Shown: positions 1 through 9,048, numbered from the stretch's first letter. The stretch is 64,000 bases of DNA from Fischerella muscicola PCC 7414 (GCF_000317205.1 NZ_AJLK01000150.1:1-64000), one strand, 5' to 3'. Numbers and translations are program-made. Notes: generated by a model not told the origin, from the letters alone.

Positions 1-91
1 TTGGTTGTTAGTGGTTAGTAGTTAGTGGTTGATTGTTGGTTGTTAGTTGTCATTGGTCATCATTTGTCACTATTTATTCTCCTCACACTCC
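1..91. repeat. G/T-rich STRR and pyrimidine tract
   Basis: The window opens in a run of degenerate heptads of the TTAGTGG / TTAGTAG / TTGGTTG type, followed by a C/T-rich stretch (CTCCTCACACTCC). This is the short tandemly repeated sequence typical of heterocystous cyanobacteria and recurs throughout the window. No coding potential is apparent. Confidence 0.75.
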
Positions 92-880
92 TCACACTCC
101 CCCCACTCCCAACCGCACAGCTTTTACTAAATCATTTGGTGTACCAATATCTAGGTAGGTTCCATCGGCAAATACTTCTGCTTGTACGTGAAAACCCTGT
201 TTAATTGCAGCTTGAATGACATCTCCAATCGGCACTTCTGGTAACTGAGGCAAATTAGGATTAGCCCTGAGAGGAATAAGATACTTATGTAGAAACTGAG
301 TAAAAGCTGGTGTCCAAACGGCAATACCCCACATATATCGCAAGTCCGACTGATGGGGTTTCTCGATTATTTGCCGTACTCTACCAGTATCATCAAAGTC
401 AACCATACCTGCTTTCTCTGGTTGATCAGTAGGGAATAATCCCAAAACCACATTTGCTTGAGTTGTCTGTTGACGTGCTAACACCTTTACAAACGCATCT
501 TGAGGTTGAAATAAGATATCAGGAAAACCCAATGCGATTATTGCATCCCGAACAAAAGGGTAAGCTTGATCTAAGGTAAACGGTACACCATAAGGCAAAC
601 CCATAATTAGATAGCCCAAGCTCATAGAAAGCATAGCACCATCCCTAAAATACTCCGGGATATCCCACTTCCCCGGACGCAAAATAAAGTATGCCTGATT
701 AATTCCCGCCAGTTGCATTTTTTCTAGCAAGTACTGGCAAACCACTTTCGGTCGCCAATTATTTGGCTCACCAAAATCTTGAAAACCGACAGGATATAAC
801 TCTTTGCTTAATGGTAAAGGAGAAATCCGTTTTGCCTGTCCACCTGCTGGTAGCAGCCCAATAACTTGGTGGTTATTCAT
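92..880 (-). CDS. Sugar-phosphate nucleotidyltransferase family protein
   Basis: A 262-residue protein of the NTP_transferase (RfbA/GalU-like) fold. Residues 9-28 contain the nucleotide-binding signature LLPAGGQAKRISPLPLSKEL, with the Gly-Gly/Arg/Lys pattern that binds the NTP. A later GFPD (around residue 118) is a candidate metal-binding site, and FADGTYLDIGTP near the C-terminus is typical of the family. It should transfer a nucleotidyl group from NTP to a sugar-1-phosphate for cell-surface glycan precursors. The sugar cannot be inferred because no glycan genes are adjacent. It is at the short end for the family, and no left-handed beta-helix acyltransferase domain is attached. The ATG start at 880 has no convincing Shine-Dalgarno. 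Confidence 0.8.
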   Translation of the reverse strand: MNNHQVIGLLPAGGQAKRISPLPLSKELYPVGFQDFGEPNNWRPKVVCQYLLEKMQLAGINQAYFILRPGKWDIPEYFRDGAMLSMSLGYLIMGLPYGVPFTLDQAYPFVRDAIIALGFPDILFQPQDAFVKVLARQQTTQANVVLGLFPTDQPEKAGMVDFDDTGRVRQIIEKPHQSDLRYMWGIAVWTPAFTQFLHKYLIPLRANPNLPQLPEVPIGDVIQAAIKQGFHVQAEVFADGTYLDIGTPNDLVKAVRLGVGGV

Positions 881-1133
881 AAATAATTTATAAGTAGTTA
901 GTTGTTAGTTGTTAGTTGTTAGTTGTTGTAGAGACGTGCCATGGCACGTCTGTACAGTAGTTAATAGTTAGTAGTTAGTAGTTAGTAGTTGGTTATTTCC
1001 AATGCCTACTCCTCACACCCCCCACACCCCTCACACTCCACCCTTACCTTAAGCCTATGAGCGCGTCTACACAACCCTCACACTCTCTCCATCTCCCCAA
1101 TCCAAAATCTAAAATCCAAAATCCAAAATTGTA
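881..1133. repeat. STRR heptads with REP-like palindrome
   Basis: Noncoding spacer. It holds TTAGTTG/TTAGTAG heptads, a near-perfect palindrome at 928-955 (GTAGAGACGTGCC / GGCACGTCTGTAC), and an ACCTTAAGCCTATGAGCGCGTCTAC motif near 1045-1070 that recurs near 3495 and 40330. A small ORF across this stretch is not credible. Confidence 0.7.
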
Positions 1134-1134
1134 T

Positions 1135-1180
1135 AAAAAATACCCCCCTTCCCTAGCCATTCTGGCAACAGAAGGGGGTG
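1135..1180 (-). terminator. Rho-independent terminator of the DUF1232 gene
   Basis: On the minus strand, CACCCCCTTC at 1180-1171 pairs with GAAGGGGGGT at 1151-1142 with one bulged base, followed by a T-rich tract (the A-run at 1135-1140 on the plus strand). It lies 26-71 bases after the stop of the minus-strand DUF1232 gene. Confidence 0.75.
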
Positions 1181-1205
1181 ATTCAATTTTAAGATTCGGT
1201 TGCAA

Positions 1206-1538
1206 CTACTTAACGGAAACTGCATCAACATCTACAGTTGCGCTGGAGGTAGAATCCTTAGTATTGTCAGTGGCTTGAACTTCTACATTGGCGTCTATAT
1301 TACCTCGACGCGCTTTGAAACCTTCAATTACCAGCCCTGATACCTCAGTTACCAGTAAAGTTAAAAGAAAAACATCGTCAATTTGTCCCACAATCGGTAA
1401 GAAGTCTGGGGCAATATCAATCGGACTAACAAAATATAAAAGTGTTCCCAAAATTACCCACCAGCGGTATTTAGGGTTACGAATCAAGTCGCGATACCAA
1501 GTATAAAGAGATTGAACTGAAAATTTCATGACCTTCAC
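1206..1538 (-). CDS. YkvA-like DUF1232 small membrane protein
   Basis: A 110-residue protein. Residues 22-60 carry the DUF1232/YkvA core: KYRWWVILGTLLYFVSPID, then IAPDFLPIVGQIDDVFLL, with the P-D-x-P-x-G-x-x-D-D pattern. A hydrophobic segment suggests membrane association. The C-terminal 30 residues are polar and low-complexity (VQATDNTKDSTSSATVDVD). The molecular function of the family is unknown. The ATG at 1538 is preceded by GAGGTGAAGGTC, a good ribosome binding site. A hairpin terminator follows the gene. Confidence 0.85.
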   Translation of the reverse strand: MKVMKFSVQSLYTWYRDLIRNPKYRWWVILGTLLYFVSPIDIAPDFLPIVGQIDDVFLLTLLVTEVSGLVIEGFKARRGNIDANVEVQATDNTKDSTSSATVDVDAVSVK

Positions 1539-1741
1539 CTCTAGTTACTTTTAATTTTGGCAAATGATTCTTTATAGTTCTTGGGGAAATAACCGTCCTA
1601 ACATGTCTGGAAGTTGCTACCAAAATTGGGAGATAGGGGATAGGGAAAATGGAAGGAAGTATTTTTCTGTTTCTCTCCCCAATCCCCGATCCCTGATCCC
1701 CGATCCCCAACCCCTAATCCCTAACTCCTAGTTAAACTTGT

Positions 1742-2344
1742 ATGTCTTCCCAACTCTGGCCCTACCTAAGTCCTGGTATTCCCGATGATTTATTTGAGCA
1801 TTTGCCAGGAATTCCCCTTAGTCAAAGAGAAATTAGACTACTGTTGATTGCCCAATTACGCCTATTACCCAACACAGTTTTATGGGATATTGGTGCAGGT
1901 ACGGGTACTATTCCCGTAGAAGTTGGATTGTTATGTCCCCAAGGGCGAATCATTGCAGTAGAACGGGATGAAGAAGTTGCTAACCTAATTCGTCGTAACT
2001 GCGATCGCTTTGAAGTCAAAAATGTTGAAGTCATAGAAGGTAGCGCTCCTGAGTGTTTGCATAATCTCAAAGAAACACCGCACCGTGTCTGTATAGAAGG
2101 TGGACGGGCCATCCAGGAAATTTTGCAAGCAGTCTGGGATTATTTGCCACCATCAGGTAGAGTGGTCGCCACAGCTGCTAATCTAGAAAGTCTGTATGCG
2201 ATTTCTCTAAGCTTTGCCCAACTGCAAGCGAGAAATATTGAAGTTGTACAGTCTGGAATTAACCGCTTAGAAACACGCGGTTTTTCTCAAACCTTTACTG
2301 CTGTCGATCCAATTTTTATCCTCAGTGGTGAAAAGTTAGATTAA
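1742..2344 (+). CDS. cbiT: Precorrin-6Y C5,15-methyltransferase subunit CbiT
   Basis: A 200-residue class I SAM methyltransferase. The motif LWDIGAGTGTIPVEVGLLCP (residues 47-66) is the SAM-binding glycine loop. IIAVERDEEVANLIRRNC and VIEGSAPECL follow as in CbiT/CobL C-terminal domains. It methylates C15 of the corrin precursor and decarboxylates the C12 acetate side chain in cobalamin synthesis. The length fits a stand-alone CbiT, so the C5-methylating CbiE partner must lie elsewhere. It is codirectional with cdsA, 91 bases apart. Confidence 0.9.
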   Translation: MSSQLWPYLSPGIPDDLFEHLPGIPLSQREIRLLLIAQLRLLPNTVLWDIGAGTGTIPVEVGLLCPQGRIIAVERDEEVANLIRRNCDRFEVKNVEVIEGSAPECLHNLKETPHRVCIEGGRAIQEILQAVWDYLPPSGRVVATAANLESLYAISLSFAQLQARNIEVVQSGINRLETRGFSQTFTAVDPIFILSGEKLD

Positions 2345-2435
2345 ATTCAATAACAACAAGCTAGGAGATTACTCAATTCAAAATTAAAAAATCTTAATTG
2401 ATTAGTCTCCAGTCCCTAGTCTCTATTTCCTACCT

Positions 2436-3317
2436 ATGCCTTGGTCTCGAATTTTTAGTGGAATTGTTGCGATCGCTGTTGCTTTATCAGCAACTGTTTT
2501 GGGTGGATGGTACTTTACCATCGTATTTGCAATCATTATCTTTTTAGGTCAAAACGAATTTTTTGATTTAGTCAGAGCCAAAGGCATAGCTCCCACTGTT
2601 AAAACCACTATGGTTGTTAGTCAAATTCTCCTAGCAATTTGTACACTAGATGGCAACTTAGCTGATGCTGTTATGCCCTTGGCAGGTACTTTTATTTGTT
2701 TTTACTTGCTGTTTCAACCCAAAATGGCTACGATCGCGGATATTTCCGCTTCAATACTGGGACTTTTTTATACTGGCTATCTGCCAAGTTATTGGGTAAG
2801 ATTGCGAGCATTTAACACTACAGCTAGTAATCTTCCTCTAGGAGGCTACTGGCCTCCTAGTTGGGCAGATTTCTTCGCACATAAACACTCAGTTACTTTA
2901 CCAGATGGTCTGACAGCTACACTGATGACTTTCCTTTGCATCTGGGCAGCAGATATTGGTGCTTATACTTTTGGTAAATTTTTTGGTAAAACCCCCTTAT
3001 CTGATATTAGCCCAAAAAAAACTGTAGAAGGTGCTGTCTTTGGTGTTGCTGCGAGTGTAATGGTTGCATTTGCTACAGCTTACTATTTTAACTGGCCTAA
3101 ATACCCTATTACTGGTTTAATCTTGGGCTTGTTAATTGGGGTTGCTGGTCTTTTAGGTGACTTAACTGAGTCAATGCTGAAACGGGATGCTGGAGTCAAA
3201 GATTCAGGGCAACTAATCCCCGGTCACGGTGGCATTTTAGACCGTACTGATAGTTATATTTTTACCGCTCCTTTAGTTTACTATTTTATATCTCTTCTAT
3301 TACCGTTATTGATTTAG
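2436..3317 (+). CDS. cdsA: Phosphatidate cytidylyltransferase
   Basis: A 293-residue polytopic membrane protein converting phosphatidate and CTP to CDP-diacylglycerol, the precursor of phosphatidylglycerol. The C-terminal signature is complete: SMLKRDAGVKDSGQLIPGHG followed by GILDRTDS, with the K-R, K-D and H-G-G-x-x-D-R-x-D residues. About eight hydrophobic segments span residues 8-290. Length and motifs are normal. The ATG at 2436 gives the expected hydrophobic N-terminus. Confidence 0.93.
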   Translation: MPWSRIFSGIVAIAVALSATVLGGWYFTIVFAIIIFLGQNEFFDLVRAKGIAPTVKTTMVVSQILLAICTLDGNLADAVMPLAGTFICFYLLFQPKMATIADISASILGLFYTGYLPSYWVRLRAFNTTASNLPLGGYWPPSWADFFAHKHSVTLPDGLTATLMTFLCIWAADIGAYTFGKFFGKTPLSDISPKKTVEGAVFGVAASVMVAFATAYYFNWPKYPITGLILGLLIGVAGLLGDLTESMLKRDAGVKDSGQLIPGHGGILDRTDSYIFTAPLVYYFISLLLPLLI

Positions 3318-4030
3318 TTAGTAGTTAGTAGTTAGTAGTTAGTGGTTAGTGGTTGGTTGTTGGTTGTCATTGGTCATTGGTCACTATTTATTCTCCTCAC
3401 ACTCCACCCTTACCTTAAGCCCTCCGGGTACTCTACCCTACGCTCACGCCTTACGGCGTACGAGAAGCCGGGCTTCGCCCGTCTACGGGGGTTCGCATAC
3501 CCTTACCTTAAGCCTATGAGCGCGTCTACGTGACCCAAAGCCCTTTCGGCAGTCGCTCATGGGGGACTCACCGGCCCCCACGATCGACAGGGAGGAGCCA
3601 GTGCGGTGGACGGGTTTCCCGGCATAAAGCACCTGGCGTTGGGGATTGGGGGCTAGGGGCCCCCTTTGGGGTTGGGGGAGGGAACCCCCCTTCTGCGCGC
3701 TGCCTCACCACCGCACTGCCTCGTCTACACACTCCTCACACCTACCCATTGCCCCATCTCCCAATACCCATAACTTAATAAATCTAATTAAATTTCTAGT
3801 GATGCTGATAGTAAAGATTACAAAGTTCTATCGTTTACTTTCAAAAGCAACCCTGAAAAATATACTTTAATAAGGATAAGAAATAATATATTATCTCAAT
3901 ACAAGGGATAAAGTAGTTGCATTGCAACTATTGACAAAGTATATCAACATTCTAGGCTGCATTCGACCAAACACTTCGTACCCATATAAATAATTTTTTG
4001 AAAAAAGTGGCAATAACAGCCCAGCGGCAA
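3318..4030. repeat. Composite intergenic repeat field (STRR plus dispersed repeats)
   Basis: About 710 bases without a credible gene. In order it holds: STRR heptads (3318-3365); a pyrimidine-rich tract; a segment with palindromic AAGCCGGGCTTCGCCCG and GGGGGTTCGCATACCC motifs (about 3415-3530) that recurs near 40260-40370; and the reverse complement of the roughly 85-bp dispersed repeat also found twice at 51.2-51.4 kb (about 3552-3645). The remainder (3780-4020) is AT-rich and probably contains the AraC gene promoter. Short ORFs here are products of the repeats. Confidence 0.7.
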
Positions 4031-4041
4031 AGGAGAAGGCA

Positions 4042-4935
4042 ATGCGGGGGGAACAGTCCCTGGCCATTGATGTGACTAGAGTAGATGTTCGTAAGCATGT
4101 TCTCACCAGACCGCCCATATTATCAAGCCATGAATCAGGATGGGAAAACCTGGGTTTGGAGCATCACATCCAGCCTGCCTATGAAAGCCCGGAACATTAC
4201 TCTACTAATTATGTGCTTGTAATTAGAATTAAATGCCAGTTAGAATTAGAAAGGTGGCTAGGTGAATGCCATAAAAGCGAAACCTCCATGCCAGGAGATG
4301 TTGCAGTCATCCCGCCTTACATAACTCACAGAGCAATTACTGTAGAGGAATCAGAGTTTATAGCTTTAACTTTAGATTCTGAATTAGTAGCCAAAATAGC
4401 CCACGAATCAGTTGATCCAGACGTAGTTGAAATCATACCCCACTTTTCCAAGCCTGATCCTTTGATTTATCAAATTGGGCTTGCCCTCAAGAGGGCACTA
4501 GAATCTAATCATTCGGTTAGTCGTCTATATGCTGATTCTATGGCAACTGCATTGTCAGCCCATTTGTTGCAACATTACTCTGCCCCAAAACATTGTCTGC
4601 AAGATTACCGAGGAGGTTTACCCAAACACAAGCTACAACGGGTAACTGAATATATTATTGACCATTTGGCAGAAGATTTGTTGTTGGGAGCAATGGCTCA
4701 GGAAGTTGGTATGAGTAGGTACCACTTTGCCCGATTATTCAAGCAATCCACAGGTCTTTCTCCCTATCAGTACGTAATTCACTGTCGAATTGAGCGTGCT
4801 AAGATGTTGCTCTTACAGAGTAAACTCAAAATTTCTGAAGTTGCCTCCATAGTCGGTTTTGCAGATCAAAGCCAATTTACACGTCATTTCAAGCGTATAT
4901 TGGGAGTCACACCCAAAGAATTACGTAGGAAATAG
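4042..4935 (+). CDS. AraC family transcriptional regulator
   Basis: A 297-residue protein with an N-terminal cupin-like sensory half (roughly 1-180; PGDVAVIPPYITHRA is the beta-turn typical of AraC arms). The C-terminal 100 residues hold two helix-turn-helices: LLLGAMAQEVGMSRYHFARL with FKQSTGLSPYQYV, then ISEVASIVGFADQSQFTRHF with KRILGVTPKELR. It should bind DNA in response to a small ligand, which cannot be read from the sequence. The ATG is preceded by AAAGGAGAAGGCA, a strong ribosome binding site. It is monocistronic, with the Dps-like gene about 420 bases downstream. Confidence 0.88.
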   Translation: MRGEQSLAIDVTRVDVRKHVLTRPPILSSHESGWENLGLEHHIQPAYESPEHYSTNYVLVIRIKCQLELERWLGECHKSETSMPGDVAVIPPYITHRAITVEESEFIALTLDSELVAKIAHESVDPDVVEIIPHFSKPDPLIYQIGLALKRALESNHSVSRLYADSMATALSAHLLQHYSAPKHCLQDYRGGLPKHKLQRVTEYIIDHLAEDLLLGAMAQEVGMSRYHFARLFKQSTGLSPYQYVIHCRIERAKMLLLQSKLKISEVASIVGFADQSQFTRHFKRILGVTPKELRRK

Positions 4936-5355
4936 CAATAATATCCTAAAAAAGCAATAATCATCTATACAGCAACAATCAAGTTTATATACCTTTAGAT
5001 AGAAGATTTAAAATCCCTATTGAATTCGGCTAGTGGTGTTCAGCCCTAGCAATCCCCCCAATTTCTGCCCTAACAGGCAGCTAGCTGTCTACAACCCAAA
5101 GTAAACCGATGGGTAAAGGTTAAAGATCAAGGGGAAAGGTACTTTTCATCTATAATTAACCCTTTCCCTTTTTCCCCTCTTCTTTACCCTAACCTCTGCG
5201 ATGAGTCTGGTGCTTGTAAGGAAATCAACAGGTGTGAGGGGGGGATAAAAGCTTAAGCAAAAGTCTGAAAGTGCATCTCAACAGATACTTATGCCAAAAG
5301 CGCTAGCTGGGCGTTCTACCACTAGATCCTTTTCTTTCTTCTCTAAGGAGAGCGA
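4936..5355. other. Intergenic region with nested inverted repeats
   Basis: No gene seen. Nested inverted repeats lie at 5111-5189: outer arms GGGTAAAG (5111-5118) and CTTTACCC (5182-5189), inner arms GGGAAAGG (5132-5139) and CCTTTCCC (5161-5168). The inner stem is followed by five T, so it may terminate transcription from the AraC gene. The last 100 bases should hold the promoter of the Dps-like gene, ending in a clear AAGGAGAGCGA ribosome binding site. Confidence 0.45.
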
Positions 5356-5904
5356 ATGAACGGTAGTAGTGAGCCTCGCGGTAAACGCCTTGATACATCT
5401 GAAATTAGTCTGCCCTTACAAGTTCGAGCGCAACTTATTGATATCCTCAATCAAACGCTTGCAACCACGATCGATCTCAAGACTCAAATTAAGCAGGCAC
5501 ATTGGAATGTTGATATTACAAATTCCTCCAATTTACACGAGTTGTTCAATGAAATTGCAGCTGAATTAGATTTGTATATCGACTTGCTGGCACAGCGAGT
5601 TACAGTTCTTGGAGGTTTAGCAATTGGTACTGCTCGGAGTGCAGCAGGACTATCAATTTTACCTGAATATCCCCTTCATATTGTACAAGGTAAAGATCAT
5701 GTGAGTTCGATCGCAGAGCGTTTGGCAATATACGGAAATTTACTCTGGGAAAACATTGATCGGACAGCAGTTTTGGGGGACGCTGATACAGCTTACCTTT
5801 ATGCAGAAGTTTCTATGGTGGTTGATAAGCGTTTATGGTTCCTAGATGCCCATCTAGTCAATTCGGTTTTGCAAGTTAGTCACCAGCTTGCGGAATATAA
5901 CTAG
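5356..5904 (+). CDS. Dps family ferritin-like DNA-protection protein
   Basis: A 182-residue four-helix-bundle protein of the Dps/miniferritin family, oxidising and storing iron and protecting DNA under oxidative stress or starvation. IKQAHWNV (around residues 44-51) supplies the ferroxidase histidine, and LHELFNEIAAELDLYIDLLA (around 57-76) supplies the acidic metal ligands, followed by the usual RVTVLGGLAIGTAR turn. ATG at 5356 follows an AAGGAG site. Cyanobacteria usually carry several paralogues and this one cannot be assigned to a named Dps from sequence alone. Confidence 0.88.
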   Translation: MNGSSEPRGKRLDTSEISLPLQVRAQLIDILNQTLATTIDLKTQIKQAHWNVDITNSSNLHELFNEIAAELDLYIDLLAQRVTVLGGLAIGTARSAAGLSILPEYPLHIVQGKDHVSSIAERLAIYGNLLWENIDRTAVLGDADTAYLYAEVSMVVDKRLWFLDAHLVNSVLQVSHQLAEYN

Positions 5905-5969
5905 ACCAGTGTAAAAGTCAATTGTCGATGGTCAATAGCAGAAAAACTCTTGACAATTGACTACATTTA

Positions 5970-6686
5970 TTAAGGGTTAACATTAATTCGTCCGTGACAA
6001 ACTAATTTTCCTGGGAGCAGCTTTAGCTGTTGGATATCAACATCTGAACCCAAATTCAGATAGTGTCCATTATGGCTTTCTAGGACTGTTCCCTTATTGT
6101 TTTTTGCCTGGATGTGTGATATTTGCAACTCATGAGCGCTGAGTAACTCAATGTTTGCACATACTTCTGAAACTGTGAAGCTGTTTTCAGCAGGTTGAGA
6201 AATGTAAAGTATTATCCGACTGTGATCAAGAATAATTTTTTGGTAAAAAATTGACTTGGATTTTGGACACTGTTCTGGTAAAAGTTTATCCAGTACATCA
6301 TTTAAAGCAGTTGATAACAAAGAAGATGAAACAGAAGCGTTAAGTTCATCCTCCTCTACTATGACTTCGCCAACCACTGGTACAGTTTCTAAGAGCCGTA
6401 ATGGCTGACCCTTGAGTACTGAGCCAATGTTGATACGAATATTTTCTGCCACAAGTTGAATTTGCGTAAGATGAATATCTTGATAAACGGCATGACTAGC
6501 AAAAATAGACACCCAAGGAATGTAACCAGAGAGAATTTCGTTATCGCTCGCCTTAATCTCGACTTCCAACTCATAGACTTGGCTGACTTGGGATCTTAGC
6601 CATAATTTGAGTGCTTTCGTCAGCACATTCGTAATGATGCGAATTTTTTTGTTGGGAGTTTGCGTTTCTAAATTGTTTTGTGCCAT
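5970..6686 (-). CDS. DUF2993 domain-containing protein
   Basis: A 238-residue protein matching the cyanobacterial/actinobacterial DUF2993 (LmeA-like) family in its alternating beta-strand pattern. The N-terminal half contains ALKLWLRSQVSQVYELEVEI and VYQDIHLTQIQLVAENIRIN. No clear signal peptide is visible. Function is unknown; some family members act in the cell envelope. It converges with the Dps-like gene and diverges from the pseudouridine synthase gene. Confidence 0.75.
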   Translation of the reverse strand: MAQNNLETQTPNKKIRIITNVLTKALKLWLRSQVSQVYELEVEIKASDNEILSGYIPWVSIFASHAVYQDIHLTQIQLVAENIRINIGSVLKGQPLRLLETVPVVGEVIVEEDELNASVSSSLLSTALNDVLDKLLPEQCPKSKSIFYQKIILDHSRIILYISQPAENSFTVSEVCANIELLSAHELQISHIQAKNNKGTVLESHNGHYLNLGSDVDIQQLKLLPGKLVCHGRINVNP

Positions 6687-6850
6687 CTACCACTCTATTA
6701 TTTGTTTATGATTAATTACTTACAAATCTATAAATATTTAAACAAGTCTTAACTGTATCATTTGCGGCTACTTACTACCAACCGCAAAGGTAAAATCTTG
6801 TGCAATTAATTGTGTGTTTTATTATTGACTAAAAGTCAAGTAATTTCCAC

Positions 6851-7606
6851 ATGGAGGAAAGGTTACAAAAAATCTTATCCCAATGGGGTATTGCCTCACG
6901 CCGTCAAGCCGAAGAAATGATTAGGCGATCGCGCGTGCGGGTTAATGGCGATTTGGCACATTTGGGTCAAAAAGTAGATCCTCAAAAAGATACAATCACA
7001 GTTGATGGAAAGCCAGTATCATCTGGGCAGCGTCCGAATTTAGTGTATCTGCTACTGCACAAAAGCGTAGGCGTAGTTTCCACTTGCCATGATCCCCAAG
7101 GAAGAAAGACTGTTTTGGATCTGCTACCACCAGAATTGCACTCTGGTCAAGGAATTCACCCTGTTGGTCGCTTGGATATAGACTCCACAGGAGCAATCAT
7201 CCTGACAAACGACGGAGAGTTAACATTCTGGCTAACCCATCCACGCCATAGTATCCCAAAAACTTATCGTGTTCTAGTAGAAGGACATCCGACCGAATCA
7301 GTACTACGCATGTGGCGTCAGGGTGTGCTGTTAGACGGAAGAAAAACACGACCAGCACAGGTGAAATTAATCAAAAATTTTGCTGATACTACTTGTTTGG
7401 AAATCATTTTAAAGGAGGGAAGAAATCGTCAGATTCGCCGTGTAGCGGAACTGTTAGGACATCCAGTCATTAAATTGCACCGTACCGCCATAGGTCCAAT
7501 TCAACTACAATCACCTGGAAGTAAATCCTTACGTGAAGGTGAATATCGTCACCTAGAAGAAAGTGAAATTCGCTTTTTACAAAAAGTTAAAGCAGATTCC
7601 TATTAA
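6851..7606 (+). CDS. RsuA/RluB-family pseudouridine synthase
   Basis: A 251-residue protein with an N-terminal S4 RNA-binding domain (ERLQKILSQWGIASRRQAEE, residues 3-22) and a pseudouridine synthase domain. The catalytic motif is HPVGRLDIDSTGAIILTNDG, with the nucleophilic aspartate in RLD, and the family C-terminal motif GRNRQIRRVAELLGHPV is present. It isomerises a uridine in 16S or 23S rRNA; RsuA and RluB cannot be separated with confidence. It is followed 34 bases later by the RodZ-like gene and is probably cotranscribed with it. Confidence 0.9.
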   Translation: MEERLQKILSQWGIASRRQAEEMIRRSRVRVNGDLAHLGQKVDPQKDTITVDGKPVSSGQRPNLVYLLLHKSVGVVSTCHDPQGRKTVLDLLPPELHSGQGIHPVGRLDIDSTGAIILTNDGELTFWLTHPRHSIPKTYRVLVEGHPTESVLRMWRQGVLLDGRKTRPAQVKLIKNFADTTCLEIILKEGRNRQIRRVAELLGHPVIKLHRTAIGPIQLQSPGSKSLREGEYRHLEESEIRFLQKVKADSY

Positions 7607-7640
7607 CGATTTAGCTAGATTTAAGGAGTAAAAATAAAAC

Positions 7641-8429
7641 ATGAATTGGCTAAGTAGGAAAAAGAAGCATGAGTTTACAATTTCATTAGAGCAACAGCAA
7701 AGGGAAAAGTTAACAGCAATGGGCGCACAACTTAACTCCTCACGTCAGGAAAAAGGTTTATCATTAGACGAAATGGTTTTATTGACCAGAATACCCCGAC
7801 GGCTGTTGCAAGCAATTGAACAAGGTAATTTAGCAGAACTACCCGAACCAGTTTACATTCAGGGCTTAATTCGGCAATTTGCTGATGCATTAGGTCTTAA
7901 TGGTGCAGAATTTGCGAGTAGTTTTCCGATAGGGACTCATCGAGTCAGCTTAAAATCTAGTTGGAAACATACACCAATAGGTGAGTTACGTCCATTGCAT
8001 CTTTACCTACTTTACATATTTATGATTTTGTTTTCTGTAGGTGGCTTATCTCAGTTATTGAATGCTAATGCTTTGCAAGCAGCAAACAATAATCAAAATA
8101 AGTCCAAACAGAATCAAGAGACTGTAATTCAATCGCAAAAGTTTCAGCCTGTTAGTCATATAAATAAAAGTGTAAATCCTCAACAAGTGCAAATTGGTTT
8201 GACCCTAACAGAAAAATCTTGGATTCAGGTATTAGTTGATGGCAAGGTAGAGTATGAAGGTGAACTACCAGAAGGAACTCACAAGACTTGGAAAGCTCAA
8301 GAGCAACTAACAGTCAGAACTAACAATGCTGGTGGTGTATTAGTAAGTATCAATAAAGAAAAAGCTAAGCAACTCGGAGAACCAGGGAAACAAAAAGAAG
8401 TGACGATCGCTGCTAATACGAGGTCATAG
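7641..8429 (+). CDS. RodZ-like helix-turn-helix membrane protein (DUF4115)
   Basis: A 262-residue protein. Residues 28-95 form a Cro/C1-like HTH (LNSSRQEKGLSLDEMVLLTR, then IPRRLLQAIEQGNLAELPEP), as in RodZ. One membrane segment lies at about 119-138 (LYLLYIFMILFSVGGLSQLL), followed by a polar Asn/Gln-rich linker and a C-terminal DUF4115 domain (IQVLVDGKVEYEGELPEGTH). RodZ proteins link the cell-shape machinery to the membrane. AAGGAG precedes the ATG. A terminator hairpin lies just downstream. Confidence 0.8.
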   Translation: MNWLSRKKKHEFTISLEQQQREKLTAMGAQLNSSRQEKGLSLDEMVLLTRIPRRLLQAIEQGNLAELPEPVYIQGLIRQFADALGLNGAEFASSFPIGTHRVSLKSSWKHTPIGELRPLHLYLLYIFMILFSVGGLSQLLNANALQAANNNQNKSKQNQETVIQSQKFQPVSHINKSVNPQQVQIGLTLTEKSWIQVLVDGKVEYEGELPEGTHKTWKAQEQLTVRTNNAGGVLVSINKEKAKQLGEPGKQKEVTIAANTRS

Positions 8430-8451
8430 TTAAATTGTGAATTATAAACTT

Positions 8452-8490
8452 GTGCTGTCTATGCTTTGGGTATGGCAGCACTATTTTTTT
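8452..8490 (+). terminator. Rho-independent terminator after the RodZ-like gene
   Basis: GTGCTGTC (8452-8459) pairs with GGCAGCAC (8474-8481) with one G-U pair, followed by TATTTTTTT. It lies 23 bases after the stop codon. Confidence 0.8.
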
Positions 8491-8643
8491 AGTATTTTAA
8501 CTCCAAGTTTAGCAGTCATCGGTAATCGTAAAAAGTTGCGATCGCTGTTCATATGGCTGTCTTCATGGGCAAATTAAACATAGGGTTAAATCAAACTATG
8601 GTTAATCCGATACCATCAAGCAAACTAGATTCATTATAGATTC

Positions 8644-9048
8644 ATGAGTATATCTAACTCACAACAGGATTTAGTATCCTTAATCTTCAGAATTTCACAG
8701 CTAGAAGAAGAACATAATATCCGTAGAAAAAATATTACATGGCTGAAACATTATCTTGATGAACTGAAACAAGAATTTAATGCCAGACCAGAATTAGAGC
8801 AGATCGAAGTTATACAGCAGGCGATTGTGCAGTTAACTGCACAAGTTGCTGAGTTACAAGAGCGATTCAAGTTATTGCCTATTTTTAATACCAATCTGGA
8901 GCGGAATAACACTACTTATGCATCAAATGAGTTGGTAAATCTTGATAATGCTGATGGTATTAAACAGCAACAACCTCAAGAAGCATTGGTAGACAAGTTT
9001 GCTATTCCTGTAAGTATTAGTGCTGTTGAAAGTGTGGGGCAGGTCTGA
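8644..9048 (+). CDS. Coiled-coil protein, N-terminal part of a frameshifted pentapeptide-repeat gene
   Basis: A 134-residue, mostly helical, glutamine- and glutamate-rich protein (for example ELEQIEVIQQAIVQLTAQVA). Not recognised as a named family. The reading frame ends at TGA 9046-9048, immediately before a run of pentapeptide repeats in the -1 frame. The shift falls at GTGGGG (9034-9039), so the intact gene was probably a coiled-coil/pentapeptide protein of about 172 residues. It is either a one-base loss in the G run, a sequencing error, or less likely a -1 slippage site. Confidence 0.6.
   Translation: MSISNSQQDLVSLIFRISQLEEEHNIRRKNITWLKHYLDELKQEFNARPELEQIEVIQQAIVQLTAQVAELQERFKLLPIFNTNLERNNTTYASNELVNLDNADGIKQQQPQEALVDKFAIPVSISAVESVGQV

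Noticed and set aside
3342-3870. Overlapping plus-strand ORFs of 63-82 residues after cdsA
   Set aside because: They translate STRR heptads and GC-rich dispersed repeats that occur elsewhere in the window in other frames; no ribosome binding site and no family similarity.
5283-5335. tRNA gene suggested by TAGTGGTAGAACGCCCAGC on the minus strand
   Set aside because: Only a D-arm-like stretch; no acceptor stem, anticodon arm or T-arm (GTTCGAxTC) could be built around it.
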